A stretch of 64,000 nt of DNA from Flavobacterium sp. (GCF_004295795.1 NZ_SEBR01000002.1:62001-126000), one strand, 5' to 3'; counted from the first letter of the stretch, positions 50,858 through 61,303 are shown. Notes: generated from the sequence alone by a model not told the origin. Numbers and translations are program-made.

Positions 50858-53173
50858 TTATTTTTTTGGTTTCTCTCCCGATTTTTGTTTGGACATAGGA
50901 ACTGCATTTTCGCCTTGTGTTTCGGCATAAGTCTTGAATCCCGGTGGAAGTGGCGTCTGTTTGAAATTTCGCTTCCTTTCTTCCTGGAATTGTACGTTTT
51001 CATTGTAGTCGATTGGCGGCGGCGGTGCGTACTGGCCATATTGTCTTGTGTCGCCTCCGCCCCAAGTTGGGTCATTCCCGAATCTGTGATCCTGGAAATT
51101 GACTCTTTTTGCCATGATTCTGTAGGAAAAAGAAATGTTCGATGTTCCGCCGTTCTTTTCTTTCACGACAAATCCATCTTTTCCGGGAACGACATATAAG
51201 CCATTGGATTCGCCTTCTTCCTGTAAAAAGACACTCATTGGATGTTTGTCGTCGATCACGATCGTTTCGAGAAAAAGCGGGTCAATTTTGACTTCGACAG
51301 TTCCATTTACGAGTCGTGCTCTTCCAATATCCTCAAACCAAACGCCCGGAGTTTCCGTGACGTAAAGCAGTTGATTGCCTTTGCTTGTGCCGACACTGGC
51401 CGATTTGGTTCCGTTTACAACTGCGTGATTTCCGTTGAAATAGCCGCTGAAGTTGCCGTTGTTGGCTCTCCATCCGATTACCGCAATGTCGTTGTTGCCT
51501 GCCGGGACGCTTCCTCCGAACGCGATTCCCATTAAGCCGATTCCCCATGCGGCTCCGTTGTAATTTCCCTGAACACCGATTTGTCGGTTTCCAAATCCTG
51601 ATCCGGAATATCCGGAAACACCGATGCGAATGCCGTTTGTTCCAGTTCCGGAATAATTGCCCGTCACACCCGCGACCGTTCCTGTTGCAGTTGGCGTTCC
51701 GTAGTTGATGCCGTAAACACCGGAGCCCACGTTTCCGTAGCTTGCGCCCTCGATCGCCGAATACGTAGTGGCGGCATTCGAGACTTCGCCGTAAATTCCG
51801 GCTCCTTGTGTAATTGCATTATAGCCGTTAAGCCCGTAATAATATGTTCCATTGGATGTGACAGTGAATAAATCTACACCCGCCGGAGCTATCGTGTTTA
51901 TGCCGACTTGTCCCGTTGCGAGGATTCTCATTCTTTCCGCCGCGCTGGTCGAAAAGCCAAGCGCATTGGCCGCCGGACTCCAAAAACCCGCGGCGGGGCT
52001 TCCGTTGAACGAATAAAACGGCAGCGCCGCTGTTCCGCCCGTCATGGCATGAACTTGTGCGGCATTCGGGATTCTCAACCGCTCTTGGCCGCCAGTTGCC
52101 AGTCCTATTGCTGACGTGACAGGCATGAACATTCCGGTGTTTGTGCTGTTCGTCCAGCTGTAACTCGGCCCGTTTACCGATCCGGCCCCGTAGGATTGCA
52201 GCGTTCCCAGGGTATTGCTGATATTGAAACGATCAGTAGCGGCAGTTTTAAATCGCAAATCCTGTGCATCGTTCGTTCCTACGAAATTCGTTCCCGCAGT
52301 CGTCCCGGAATTGCCAAGCAACGCCCATTGGTTCGTCGCTCCATTTCCGATCTCTACCCAAGCTGCTCCATTCCAGTAATAGAATCCCGGAGAAACAGTG
52401 TTTGGAGCCGCTCCGGCTGTGGCAGTATTGTATACGAGAAGCGATACGGCTGCTCCGGTTACTGGTGCGACCGCGTTTTTGGCCGTGAGTGCTACTCTTG
52501 GAATAAGTATTCCTTTGGTTGTAGCATTTACGTCCAAAATGGCGGATGCGTCTGCGGTTGTTCCTATTCCAACATTTCCATTCGCCTGTACGCGGACCCT
52601 TTCGGCTCCGCCAGTTGTCACGGCAAGGGCGTCTGCGCCAGGACTGAAAAGACCTGTATTTGTGTCGCCTTGATAGGAATAATTTGGAGTTCCTGCCGTT
52701 CCCAGTGAATAGGATTGGAGTTGTCCGTTATTTGTGTTCGAAATGTTCCAACGATCGTTGCCTTGTGTGCGGATTCGCAAATCCTGCGCATCGGTCGTTC
52801 CGACGAAATTCGTTCCCGGCGTCGTACCTGCATTTCCCAGAAGCGCCCATTGGTTTGAAATCGAACTTCCGATCTCGACCCAGGCCGCGCCATTCCAATA
52901 GTAAAAGCCGGGAACTACATTATTTGGTGCAATTCCTGTCGTGGCCGTGTTCCAGACCAAAGTTCCATTGACCAGTCCGCCTCCTTGCGGATTCACTACC
53001 GGAGCAGCGACGATTTTGGACGCCAATGCCACGCGAGGTACGAGCATGCCGTTAGTTCCCGAAGAAACGTCGAGAGCAGCCTGGGGCGTCGTGGTTCCGA
53101 CCCCGATCTGGGCGCTCAAAGCGCATGTGGACATAAATACTATCAATGTCCAGAAAGTAGAAATCTTCTGCAT
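50858..53173 (-). CDS. Secreted stalk/fibre-like repeat protein
   Basis: A 771-residue exported protein. A signal peptide (MQKISTFWTLIVFMSTCALSAQ) is followed by IGVGTTTPQAALDVSS, a signature of Bacteroidota fibre proteins. A unit of about 200 residues is then repeated twice (GFYYWNGAAWVEIG, NQWALLGNAGTTPGTNFVGT, QDLRIRTQGNDRWNISN). Glycine-rich stretches with phage-tail-like beta structure follow. The C-terminal 60 residues are Pro-, Asn- and Lys-rich with no T9SS domain. I infer a trimeric surface fibre by analogy with the 17474-18634 product. Confidence 0.82.
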   Translation of the reverse strand: MQKISTFWTLIVFMSTCALSAQIGVGTTTPQAALDVSSGTNGMLVPRVALASKIVAAPVVNPQGGGLVNGTLVWNTATTGIAPNNVVPGFYYWNGAAWVEIGSSISNQWALLGNAGTTPGTNFVGTTDAQDLRIRTQGNDRWNISNTNNGQLQSYSLGTAGTPNYSYQGDTNTGLFSPGADALAVTTGGAERVRVQANGNVGIGTTADASAILDVNATTKGILIPRVALTAKNAVAPVTGAAVSLLVYNTATAGAAPNTVSPGFYYWNGAAWVEIGNGATNQWALLGNSGTTAGTNFVGTNDAQDLRFKTAATDRFNISNTLGTLQSYGAGSVNGPSYSWTNSTNTGMFMPVTSAIGLATGGQERLRIPNAAQVHAMTGGTAALPFYSFNGSPAAGFWSPAANALGFSTSAAERMRILATGQVGINTIAPAGVDLFTVTSNGTYYYGLNGYNAITQGAGIYGEVSNAATTYSAIEGASYGNVGSGVYGINYGTPTATGTVAGVTGNYSGTGTNGIRIGVSGYSGSGFGNRQIGVQGNYNGAAWGIGLMGIAFGGSVPAGNNDIAVIGWRANNGNFSGYFNGNHAVVNGTKSASVGTSKGNQLLYVTETPGVWFEDIGRARLVNGTVEVKIDPLFLETIVIDDKHPMSVFLQEEGESNGLYVVPGKDGFVVKEKNGGTSNISFSYRIMAKRVNFQDHRFGNDPTWGGGDTRQYGQYAPPPPIDYNENVQFQEERKRNFKQTPLPPGFKTYAETQGENAVPMSKQKSGEKPKK

Positions 53174-53338
53174 AACCTGTTTTATTTGTTTGAGTTAAAA
53201 TAAAAGCACGTCGTACGAGAAGTTTTTCATCAGATTTGCCGACGAATGACGTCGAAATTCGATGAAGGTAAAAATTGGGGCAGTGCAGAAGAAAATGTAG
53301 TGGAAGATACTGATTTTTAATAACTAATACTTACTTTA

Positions 53339-53352
53339 GTGAAAATTTTCAC
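53339..53352. promoter_or_regulatory. Perfect 14-bp palindrome before the 53355 gene
   Basis: GTGAAAATTTTCAC is fully self-complementary and ends 2 nt before the ATG at 53355. TTACTTTAG just upstream is a weak -7 match. It could be an operator or a 5' mRNA hairpin. Confidence 0.5.
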
Positions 53353-53354
53353 CT

Positions 53355-55178
53355 ATGAAAAGGACAATTACGATTTTAGCATTATTGTTGTCGGCCGGAT
53401 TGTGTGCCCAATTGTACGTAAGTCCAAACAGCTATGTCTATTCGAATGATCAGTTCATTTATGTAAGACAAGGTGTCAATCTGCAAAATAACGGCAATCT
53501 ATATCTTAGAAACGGCTCCCAGTTGCTTCAGGGTGTCAATGGCGCTTCTACCAATGCCGGTGCGGGAAAACTTTCGGTTTTTCAGGAAGGCACTGTCGAT
53601 AATTTCGAGTACAATTACTGGTGTTCTCCTGTAGGAAATTCTTCTGCAACAGTCGGGAATGAGAACTTTGGAATTACGATGCTGAACCAACCTACGGGCT
53701 TGATCACGAGTAATCCGGCGACCATTCTCGCGCCAAACAATACGAACGGGCAATCCAATCCGCTTGCTATTTCGCAATATTGGATATACAAATTCATAAC
53801 GTCAAACAACTATTCGCAATGGGTTGCCGTCAATGCGGCTTCGACGCTTGGCGCGGGTCAGGGCTTTACAATGAAAGGCACTGCCGGTACTGACGGAACG
53901 ACTGTCCAGGGCGTGCAAAACAACCCGGGAGCGAATCAGCGCTATGATTTTCGCGGCAAACCGAATGACGGCAATATCAACATCAGCGTCGCAACCGATC
54001 AGTGGACACTCACCGGAAATCCGTATCCATCGGCGATAAATCTTTCGCAGTTTTTGTGGGATGCGACAAGTTCTACCGGAATCGCTTATTTCTGGGAACA
54101 GGACAAAACGTTGAACACGCATTTGCTCGTCGGATACTCCGGCGGTTACGGGGCTTACTCTCCGGTAACGCAAAACGGACCGGGAATTTACGTTCCTGCG
54201 GTTTTCTACAAATACGACATCACGGGAACATTGATTCCGGGTCCAACGGGCACCGGAGGAAGTTATTCAAGATATTTTTCGCCGGTAGGACAAGGTTTCA
54301 TGATAGTAGGAAGCGCCAATGGAACGGTCACGATGCGCAACCAATACCGCGTTTTCCAAAAAGAAGCGCCGTCGTTGTCGCAATTCGAAAGGCCTGCGAA
54401 TCTTGGCGGACTTTCAACTACTTCAACTCAAAACGGCTATCTGCCAGAAATACCGAATGTGGCCGGCTTCGATTACACGACCGTAAGTACTGCGCCAGTG
54501 CCTCAAATCCGTTTGTCGGCTAAGGTCGGGCACGGAGTCAGAAGCTTGGTGTTGGGCTTTGATCCGGCGGCGACCGATGGAGTCGATCACGCCATGGACG
54601 CGGCTTCGGGCGATTCAAATGCAGTTGACATGTTTTTTGCGATGCCTGGAGGCGAATATCTGATTTCAGTAATCGATTTCAACATCAATAAAACAGTTCC
54701 GCTAGGGCTTAGGAACAATGCCCAGGCCACTTTCCAGATCACGATGAACGAAATGATCAATTTCAGTGGTGCACAACACGTTTATGTGCACGACAAGTTG
54801 AACGGAACATATTTCGAGATCACGAACGCGGTATACGAAGTGACGATGCCTGCCGGAACAAACGTCGATCGTTTCGAGCTTACCTTTACGGAAAATGCAC
54901 TCGGAACGCCAACCTTGAACGCAAACAGCTTCACGATCGTTCAGGACAACCCGAAACAACAGATCAAGATTTCCAACCCGAACCATTTTGAGATCAAGGA
55001 CGTTTTCGTTTACGACATGAACGGACGGATGGTGATGAGCAAATCGAAACTCGGAGCGCTGGGCGAATACCAATTCCCAAGCGACGGCTTGAGCGAGGCA
55101 GTTTATATCGTCAAGGTCGTAACGGCCGACAATCGCGACATAGGGCAAAAGATATCGGTTTTCAGGACCAACAATTAA
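53355..55178 (+). CDS. T9SS-secreted surface protein
   Basis: A 607-residue secreted protein. The signal peptide is MKRTITILALLLSAGLCAQ. The N-terminal region has beta-strand repeats (FIYVRQGVNLQNNGNLYLRNG) and a domain common in Bacteroidota surface proteins (YNYWCSPVGN, LTGNPYPSAINLSQFLWD, YFSPVGQGFMIVG). A type A T9SS sorting domain closes it (IKDVFVYDMNGRMVMSKSK). No enzymatic motif is evident. It is divergent from the fibre gene ending at 50858 and followed by a terminator. Confidence 0.9.
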   Translation: MKRTITILALLLSAGLCAQLYVSPNSYVYSNDQFIYVRQGVNLQNNGNLYLRNGSQLLQGVNGASTNAGAGKLSVFQEGTVDNFEYNYWCSPVGNSSATVGNENFGITMLNQPTGLITSNPATILAPNNTNGQSNPLAISQYWIYKFITSNNYSQWVAVNAASTLGAGQGFTMKGTAGTDGTTVQGVQNNPGANQRYDFRGKPNDGNINISVATDQWTLTGNPYPSAINLSQFLWDATSSTGIAYFWEQDKTLNTHLLVGYSGGYGAYSPVTQNGPGIYVPAVFYKYDITGTLIPGPTGTGGSYSRYFSPVGQGFMIVGSANGTVTMRNQYRVFQKEAPSLSQFERPANLGGLSTTSTQNGYLPEIPNVAGFDYTTVSTAPVPQIRLSAKVGHGVRSLVLGFDPAATDGVDHAMDAASGDSNAVDMFFAMPGGEYLISVIDFNINKTVPLGLRNNAQATFQITMNEMINFSGAQHVYVHDKLNGTYFEITNAVYEVTMPAGTNVDRFELTFTENALGTPTLNANSFTIVQDNPKQQIKISNPNHFEIKDVFVYDMNGRMVMSKSKLGALGEYQFPSDGLSEAVYIVKVVTADNRDIGQKISVFRTNN

Positions 55179-55181
55179 CAG

Positions 55182-55207
55182 AAAGCAGCTTACGGGCTGC
55201 TTTTTTT
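55182..55207 (+). terminator. Intrinsic terminator
   Basis: AAAGCAGC, loop TTACGG, GCTGCTTT, then T run. Confidence 0.8.
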
Positions 55208-55212
55208 ATGGG

Positions 55213-55220
55213 TATTTTTG
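55213..55220 (+). promoter_or_regulatory. Possible promoter -7 element of the PLP-enzyme operon
   Basis: TATTTTTG ends 4 bp before the GTG start at 55225, implying a leaderless mRNA. Confidence 0.3.
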
Positions 55221-55224
55221 GCGC

Positions 55225-56118
55225 GTGAGCCTGAATCAGCAAATACGAAGTTTTTCAGATGTGCAACTTTTCGTCAAGCGCGAAGACTTACTGCACGAGA
55301 CGATTTCCGGAAACAAATTCCGAAAGCTCAAGTACAATCTCGAACAGGCGAAATTGCAAGGCAAGAAAACATTGCTCACTTTTGGAGGCGCGTTTTCGAA
55401 TCATATCGCGGCAGTTGCATCGGCGGGAAACGAATTCGGTTTTGAAACTGTCGGAATCATTCGCGGAGACGAACTTGAATCGAAAATTTCCGAAAATCCG
55501 ACACTTGCATCCGCGCAGGCGCAAGGCATGAAATTCGAGTTTATCAACAGGGAAATTTATCGCAGTAAAGACGAACCAGCGTTTCTCGAGTCACTGAAAT
55601 CGAGGTTCGGCGACATTTACATTTTGCCTGAAGGCGGGACGAACGCGCTCGCGGTAAAAGGCTGTGAAGAAATTCTGACGGGCGAAGATCTTGAGTTTGA
55701 CTATATTTGCTGCGCTGTCGGAACGGGCGGAACGCTTGCGGGTTTGATAAATGCTTCGGATGAGAGGCAGCGAATTATCGGGTTTTCATCGTTGAAGGGC
55801 GTTTCAGAATTTGATCCGATAGTCGAATTTGCGAACAAAGACAATTGGGAAATCACGTCCGATTATCATTTTGGCGGATACGGAAAAGTCAATTCGGAAC
55901 TCATCGATTTCATAAATCGGTTTGCCACCGAAAATAAAATGCAGCTCGACCCCGTTTATACTGGGAAGATGCTTTTCGGAATCGAGGATCTCATCGCAAA
56001 AGGTCGTTTCGAATCCGGCTCCAGAATTCTCGCTATCCACACCGGCGGACTCCAGGGAATTCCAGGAATGAACAAAAGATTGAAGAATAAAAACCTACAT
56101 ATTATTGAACATGGCTAA
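55225..56118 (+). CDS. PLP-dependent ACC deaminase/D-cysteine desulfhydrase family enzyme
   Basis: A 297-residue fold-type II PLP enzyme. The cofactor Lys sits in [12 protein letters not shown] near residue 35, with [12 protein letters not shown] near 58 and [10 protein letters not shown] (phosphate loop) near 170. Family members release ammonia from ACC or sulfide from D-cysteine; the sequence does not settle which. Translation seems to start at GTG (55225), since no ATG is in frame nearby and there is no clear ribosome-binding site. It overlaps the glucosaminidase by 8 nt, heading a three-gene operon. Confidence 0.9.
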   Translation: MSLNQQIRSFSDVQLFVKREDLLHETISGNKFRKLKYNLEQAKLQGKKTLLTFGGAFSNHIAAVASAGNEFGFETVGIIRGDELESKISENPTLASAQAQGMKFEFINREIYRSKDEPAFLESLKSRFGDIYILPEGGTNALAVKGCEEILTGEDLEFDYICCAVGTGGTLAGLINASDERQRIIGFSSLKGVSEFDPIVEFANKDNWEITSDYHFGGYGKVNSELIDFINRFATENKMQLDPVYTGKMLFGIEDLIAKGRFESGSRILAIHTGGLQGIPGMNKRLKNKNLHIIEHG

Positions 56119-57010
56119 GAAAATCCTGTTTCTTTTAACCATTTTACTGTTGGCGAGCTGCGGATCGAAAAAACAAACCACAAGTTCACGCCCTGTCTAC
56201 CGCAAAGGTCAAAGTACGGTGCAAACCCGCAAGCCACGCACGACAAGACCCGTGACGCGCACGCCTGAAAATACAAGAACCAATTCTGGATCAGGAAGCG
56301 AGACGCAAACACTCGAAGCGGTTTCGCGGGTCAAGGTCACAAATGACATGATTTATGCTTACATCGACCGCTATAAAGGCGTCGCTCAAGGCAATATGTC
56401 GCAGTACGGCATTCCGGCGAGCATCATTTTGGCTCAGGGAATTCTGGAATCCGGAGCGGGAACCGGCGCGCTCAGCACATCGGCGAACAATCACTTCGGA
56501 ATCAAATGCCACAAGGATTGGACAGGCGAAAGTGTAAGGCACGACGACGATTCGGCACAAGAGTGTTTCCGAAAATATTCCGATCCATCTGAATCTTATC
56601 GCGATCACGCGCTTTTCTTAACCGGAAGAAGCCGTTATGCCGCACTTTTCGAACTCGACAAAGACGATTACAAAGGGTGGGCGAGAGGTTTGAAAGCGGC
56701 CGGTTACGCAACAGATCCGAAATATCCGGACAAACTCATCGGTTTGATCGAAAGGTTTGAACTGACAAGGCACGATGCGGTCGTTTTGGGACGTGATTAT
56801 GTCGCGCCGCCAAGACAGGTCGCTCCGGTAATGCCTGTATCGACTTCGAACTCTATTGCAGACAATTCCGAAGGCTACTACACGGTTTCCAAAGGCGACA
56901 CTTTGTACTCGATTTCCAAAAAATTCAATCTTTCGGTCGACGAACTCAAGCGCTTGAACAGCTTGGCAGACAACGCCATTTCGATAGGCCAGAATCTCAA
57001 AATAAAATAA
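56111..57010 (+). CDS. Glucosaminidase lipoprotein with LysM
   Basis: A 299-residue cell-wall hydrolase anchored as a lipoprotein (LLASC, Cys17). The Ser/Thr/Arg-rich linker runs to about 70. A glucosaminidase/FlgJ-type domain covers 80-225, with catalytic Glu in [15 protein letters not shown] and the substrate-pocket motif [13 protein letters not shown] LysM repeat ([20 protein letters not shown]) ends it. Start chosen at ATG 56111, which overlaps the upstream gene by 8 nt. Confidence 0.94.
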   Translation: MAKKILFLLTILLLASCGSKKQTTSSRPVYRKGQSTVQTRKPRTTRPVTRTPENTRTNSGSGSETQTLEAVSRVKVTNDMIYAYIDRYKGVAQGNMSQYGIPASIILAQGILESGAGTGALSTSANNHFGIKCHKDWTGESVRHDDDSAQECFRKYSDPSESYRDHALFLTGRSRYAALFELDKDDYKGWARGLKAAGYATDPKYPDKLIGLIERFELTRHDAVVLGRDYVAPPRQVAPVMPVSTSNSIADNSEGYYTVSKGDTLYSISKKFNLSVDELKRLNSLADNAISIGQNLKIK

Positions 57011-57011
57011 A

Positions 57012-58298
57012 ATGCTTTACCAACGTAGCAGCCAACTTTTTTTAGAGGCTGAACAGGTTATTCCCGGCGGAGTGAATTCTCCGGTTCGGGCTTTTCGCGC
57101 TGTTGGCGGGAATCCGATTTTCATGAAAAGTGCTAAAGGCGCTTATTTGACAGATGAAGACGGACGCACTTACATCGACTACATCAATTCCTGGGGACCG
57201 ACTTTGCTTGGGCACGCGTTCCAGCCCGTGGTTGATGCCATCATAGAAAAAACCAAACTTGGAACCTCTTTCGGCACCCCGACGGAACTCGAAACCAAAA
57301 TCGCGAAATTGGCGGTGAGCATGGTTCCGAATATCGATAAGATACGGTTCGTGAATTCCGGAACCGAAGCTTGTATGAGCGCGGTAAGACTCGCTCGCGG
57401 CTTCACTAAACGAGACAAGATCATCAAGTTTTCGGGTTGTTACCACGGGCATTCGGATTCGTTCCTGATCGCGGCCGGAAGCGGTGCGATCACATTCGGG
57501 ACTCCAAATAGTCCAGGCGTAACGGCTGGAACGGCAAAAGATACGATTTTAGCGCGTTACAACGACTTGGAAAACGTTTCGGACATCATTTCGCAGAATC
57601 CGGATGAAATCGCCTGCATCATCATCGAACCGGTTGCGGGAAACATGGGCTGCATTCCGCCGAAAGCAGAATTTTTGCAAGGAATGAGAAAATTGTGCGA
57701 CGAAAACGGAATCCTGTTGGTGTTCGACGAAGTCATGACGGGTTTCCGATTGGCGAAAGGCGGGGCGCAACAACTGTTCGGAATCAAAGCCGATATCGTC
57801 TGTTTCGGGAAAGTAATTGGCGGCGGACTGCCAGTTGGCGCGTTTGCAGCCAGAACTGAAATCATGGATTATCTAGCTCCGATCGGGCCGGTTTACCAAG
57901 CCGGGACGTTGTCCGGAAATCCGTTGGCAATGGCCGCGGGTTATGCGATGTTGCAGGCAATCGACGAAGACCCGGAATTGTTCGCGCGCTTGGAGCAAAA
58001 AACGGCATATCTCGAGAACGGACTTCGGAAAGTATTGTCTGAAAATGGAATCGAATACACCATAAATCGCGTCGGGTCTATGATTTCGGTTCACTTTGAT
58101 GCCAACCCGGTTCATGATTTCCAATCGGCGGCAAAAGGCGACAACGAAAGTTTCAAAAAGTTCTTCCACGGACTTTTGGAAAAAGGCGTCTACATCGCGC
58201 CATCGGCTTACGAAACCTGGTTTTTGTGCGACGCCTTGACTTACGAAGATCTCGACAAGACGATTCAGGCTGCAGGCGAAGTTGCCCAAACGCTGTAA
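57012..58298 (+). CDS. hemL: Glutamate-1-semialdehyde 2,1-aminomutase
   Basis: Converts glutamate-1-semialdehyde to 5-aminolevulinate in tetrapyrrole synthesis. The 428-residue protein starts with [21 protein letters not shown]. The PLP-binding Lys is in [16 protein letters not shown] near residue 265; earlier [19 protein letters not shown] and [13 protein letters not shown] are typical of class III aminotransferases. The ATG is 1 nt after the glucosaminidase stop, so translation is likely coupled. Confidence 0.97.
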   Translation: MLYQRSSQLFLEAEQVIPGGVNSPVRAFRAVGGNPIFMKSAKGAYLTDEDGRTYIDYINSWGPTLLGHAFQPVVDAIIEKTKLGTSFGTPTELETKIAKLAVSMVPNIDKIRFVNSGTEACMSAVRLARGFTKRDKIIKFSGCYHGHSDSFLIAAGSGAITFGTPNSPGVTAGTAKDTILARYNDLENVSDIISQNPDEIACIIIEPVAGNMGCIPPKAEFLQGMRKLCDENGILLVFDEVMTGFRLAKGGAQQLFGIKADIVCFGKVIGGGLPVGAFAARTEIMDYLAPIGPVYQAGTLSGNPLAMAAGYAMLQAIDEDPELFARLEQKTAYLENGLRKVLSENGIEYTINRVGSMISVHFDANPVHDFQSAAKGDNESFKKFFHGLLEKGVYIAPSAYETWFLCDALTYEDLDKTIQAAGEVAQTL

Positions 58299-58318
58299 AA
58301 TCGGAAACTTATAAAAAC

Positions 58319-58349
58319 AAAAATCCCGCCATGAAAGCGGGATTTTTTA
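58319..58349 (+). terminator. Intrinsic terminator of hemL operon
   Basis: AAATCCCGC, loop, GCGGGATTTTTT. Confidence 0.85.
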
Positions 58350-58366
58350 TTTCGGATGAACTTGGA

Positions 58367-58693
58367 TCAGTGCGTCAATTTTGCCCAAAGCTCTTTGTTG
58401 GCCTGCAACTTCTGTAGCTGGTTTCCGTCGATGCTTCCTTCGATCTTTTTCTCCATGATTACAGAAATCTCTTTCTTTTTCCCGGCAGAAACGTTTGGAT
58501 CTGCAAGCATTTCGTGCTTGGATTGGAAAAGTCTCGTGAAATTCTCAAGATCAGTGCTTGTCAGTTTGAGATAATCCACAAGTTCGACAGCTTCTTGGCG
58601 ACCTTTCGATTGTGGAGAGGTTTTCTTGTCCTGAGCCTGTGCGCTTACCGTAAAAGCAAGCATGAAAGCGAAAACAGCGATTATTTTTTTCAT
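58367..58693 (-). CDS. Small exported helical protein
   Basis: A 108-residue protein with a signal peptide (MKKIIAVFAFMLAFTVSAQA) and a helical body (EAVELVDYLKLTSTDLENF, KKEISVIMEKKIEGSIDGN). It resembles the Spy/CpxP-like or DUF4890 group in size and charge, though less clearly than its neighbour at 58773. Probably periplasmic. Function unknown. It lies 79 nt downstream of that neighbour on the same strand. Confidence 0.8.
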   Translation of the reverse strand: MKKIIAVFAFMLAFTVSAQAQDKKTSPQSKGRQEAVELVDYLKLTSTDLENFTRLFQSKHEMLADPNVSAGKKKEISVIMEKKIEGSIDGNQLQKLQANKELWAKLTH

Positions 58694-58772
58694 TTTGGAA
58701 TTTGGTTTTTTGTGAAAAATAGATTCCAAATCTAACGGAATAAATTCAAAGGGCAAAATTTATTTTCGCGTT

Positions 58773-59249
58773 TTATTCCTGTGGTTCAGCACCTTTTTTG
58801 TGTTGTCTCGGGCCTTTTTCGAAATGTTTCGGGCCGTCGTGGCGGAAATGCGATTTGCGTTCCCTGCTGCCTTTGTCCCATTTTGCGAATTGGTCGTCGT
58901 TCAGCAATTTTTTCATCCTGGCTCGCTGCTCGATCTGGAAATCGAGTTTGTTGCTTTGCATGGCGTAAATCTCGTCTGCGGTAGGTTTCGTCTTACTGTC
59001 GCGGTTTTGCTGCATTTTCGCCTTCGCCTCATTGCGTTTGGCCTGCTGATCGGCTATGATTTTCTTCATTTCCTTTTGTTGGGAAGCCGTCAAATCGAGT
59101 TCAAGTGTCATTCGTTTGAGACGAAGATCGCTTTTTTGTTCCGATATCAATTCTACTCTTTGTCCGCGTTTGTGATCGCGCTCTTTTTGTTCCTGGCTGA
59201 ATCCGATTGTTCCCACAAGGAGCAAAGCGGCCATAATTACATTTTTCAT
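58773..59249 (-). CDS. Spy/CpxP-like periplasmic protein (DUF4890-type)
   Basis: A 158-residue exported protein with signal peptide MKNVIMAALLLVGTIGFSQ. The helical body carries LTASQQKEMKKIIADQQAKR, like the LTxxQ motif of Spy/CpxP chaperones. The tail is His-, Lys- and Arg-rich (HFRHDGPKHFEKGPRQHKK), which could bind metal. Start at 59249 is chosen because the signal peptide begins there. Confidence 0.83.
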   Translation of the reverse strand: MKNVIMAALLLVGTIGFSQEQKERDHKRGQRVELISEQKSDLRLKRMTLELDLTASQQKEMKKIIADQQAKRNEAKAKMQQNRDSKTKPTADEIYAMQSNKLDFQIEQRARMKKLLNDDQFAKWDKGSRERKSHFRHDGPKHFEKGPRQHKKGAEPQE

Positions 59250-59448
59250 GTTCTTCGGTTTTAAAGTTTGGCTATTTGACAGGAGGCGACGCAAAGGGTT
59301 TAACGTCAAGCGGATATTTGTGCTTCCGTTAACAGAAAGAACTTTCGGGAATTTTTGTTCAGATGGAATCCTGGCAATTGTAAAAATAGAAGCGTCCGAT
59401 GAAAATCGTTACAATTTCCATCGGACGCTGTCCGTATTCCTGAGAATA

Positions 59449-61149
59449 TTATTGTTGGAAAACGACGGTTTTGGTATCGCCTTCCACAACGACTTTTACC
59501 AATCCGTGTTTCGACAAGCCTTTCATGGCCGCGTCCCATTTCTTTCCGCTCAAACCGGCTTGGGTTTTCAAAGCGTCCAGAGCGAGTGATTTCGCAGTTT
59601 TGAGTATTTCCGATACGAGTTTTTCCTCGTCTGTCAACTGGACGGCTTTTTTCTCCGGACGCATTTGCGGGAAGAACAAAACTTCCTGGATCGAGGCGTT
59701 GTCGGTCAGGAACATGATCAATCTGTCCATTCCGATTCCCATTCCAGACGTTGGAGGCATTCCGTATTCAAGGGCGCGCAGGAAGTCGTTGTCTATGAAT
59801 TCCCCGGCTTCGTCGTCTCCGCGAGCAGCCAGTTCGAGTTGCGCCTCGAAACGCTCTCTTTGGTCGATCGGATCGTTCAATTCCGAATAGGCATTGGCGA
59901 TTTCTTTTCCGCAGACCATCAACTCAAAACGTTCGGTCAATTCCGGATTGTCGCGGTGCGCTTTGCAAAGTGGCGACATTTCTTTGGGATAATCTGTAAT
60001 GAAAGTCGGTTGGATGAAATTGCCTTCGCATTTGGCCCCGAAAATCTCGTCGATGAGTTTTCCTTTGCCCATCGTATCGTCAACTTCGATTCCCATTCCT
60101 TTTGCAGCTTCGAACAATTCAGCTTCTGATTTTCCCGAAATGTCGAAACCTGTGTATTTGATGATGGCGTCTGTCATCGTGACTCTGGCATAAGGCGCTT
60201 TGAAGTCGACTTCGTACTCGCCGAATTGGGCTTTGGATGTTCCGTTTACGGCAATCGCGCAGTACTCGAGCAATTGTTCGGAGAAATCCATCATCCAATT
60301 GTAGTCTTTGTACGAAACATAGATTTCCATGGCCGTGAACTCCGGATTGTGGGTTCTGTCCATGCCTTCATTTCGGAAATTTTTCGAAAATTCGTATACG
60401 CCGTCGAATCCGCCAACGATCAAACGCTTCAGATACAGCTCGTTGGCGATACGCATATATAAAGGTATGTCAAGCGAATTGTGGTGCGTGACGAAAGGTC
60501 GTGCCGATGCGCCTCCCGGAATAGGTTGCAAAATAGGCGTTTCGACCTCGAGGTAACCGCGGTCGTTAAAGAAAGTACGCATCGCATTGAACAGTTTTGT
60601 CCGTTTGATGAAGGTTTCCTTGACGTGATCGTTCACGGTCAAATCGACGTAACGTCTTCTGTAGCGTTGTTCCGCATCCGCGAAAGCGTCATGGGTTTTA
60701 CCGTCGGCATCGACTTTTACAACCGGAAGCGGACGAAGCGCCTTGGCCAAAAACTTGAGCGAAGTCACGTGAACCGAAATCTCGCCAACCTGGGTTTTGA
60801 AAACTTTGCCGGTCACGCCGATGAAATCGCCAATGTCGAGCAATTTCTTGAACAGGACGTTATAGGCCGTTTTTTCTTCGTCGTTCGAAATATCATCACG
60901 CGAAATATAGACCTGGATGCGTCCTTCGGAATCCTTGAGTTCGGCAAAAGAGGCTTTTCCCATGATGCGTTTGCCCATGAGGCGTCCCGCCAGGGTAACT
61001 TCTTTTCCTTCGTAAGACTCGAAATCTTGCTGGATCTGTTTGGAAAGCGCGGTCACGTGGTATTGTTCGGCCGGATAAGGCTCGATGCCCATCCTGCGCA
61101 ATTCGGCCAAAGCCTCGCGACGCAATATTTCCTGTTCTGATAATGCCAT
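59449..61149 (-). CDS. lysS: Lysine--tRNA ligase
   Basis: Charges tRNA-Lys. The 566-residue class II enzyme has an N-terminal OB fold (VTLAGRLMGKRIMGKASF), motif 2 (KNFRNEGMDRTHNPEF), motif 3 (GMGIGMDRLIMFLT) and a C-terminal extension of about 65 residues after IQEVLFFPQMRPEKK that is common in Bacteroidota. Start at ATG 61149 (MALSEQEILRR); the frame upstream is not conserved. Confidence 0.97.
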   Translation of the reverse strand: MALSEQEILRREALAELRRMGIEPYPAEQYHVTALSKQIQQDFESYEGKEVTLAGRLMGKRIMGKASFAELKDSEGRIQVYISRDDISNDEEKTAYNVLFKKLLDIGDFIGVTGKVFKTQVGEISVHVTSLKFLAKALRPLPVVKVDADGKTHDAFADAEQRYRRRYVDLTVNDHVKETFIKRTKLFNAMRTFFNDRGYLEVETPILQPIPGGASARPFVTHHNSLDIPLYMRIANELYLKRLIVGGFDGVYEFSKNFRNEGMDRTHNPEFTAMEIYVSYKDYNWMMDFSEQLLEYCAIAVNGTSKAQFGEYEVDFKAPYARVTMTDAIIKYTGFDISGKSEAELFEAAKGMGIEVDDTMGKGKLIDEIFGAKCEGNFIQPTFITDYPKEMSPLCKAHRDNPELTERFELMVCGKEIANAYSELNDPIDQRERFEAQLELAARGDDEAGEFIDNDFLRALEYGMPPTSGMGIGMDRLIMFLTDNASIQEVLFFPQMRPEKKAVQLTDEEKLVSEILKTAKSLALDALKTQAGLSGKKWDAAMKGLSKHGLVKVVVEGDTKTVVFQQ

Positions 61150-61171
61150 TGTGCGTGTGATTTTTAGGGCG

Positions 61172-61179
61172 CAAAGATA
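61172..61179 (-). promoter_or_regulatory. Promoter -7 element of lysS
   Basis: TATCTTTG on the minus strand, 22 bp upstream of the start codon. Confidence 0.5.
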
Positions 61180-61295
61180 GGAATTTGGGTCGAAAGTCGA
61201 AAGCAGAAAGTCGCACGGCAAAAGTCGGACGGCCAAAGTCGTAAACTCACAAAGTCGGCATGAAACGGTAAGGATAAAAATGTGGGTTTTGTGCT

Positions 61296-61303
61296 TAACT
61301 TTG
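61296..61303 (+). promoter_or_regulatory. Possible promoter -7 element of lipB
   Basis: TAACTTTG ends 4 bp before the lipB ATG at 61308, giving a leaderless or near-leaderless message. Confidence 0.35.
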
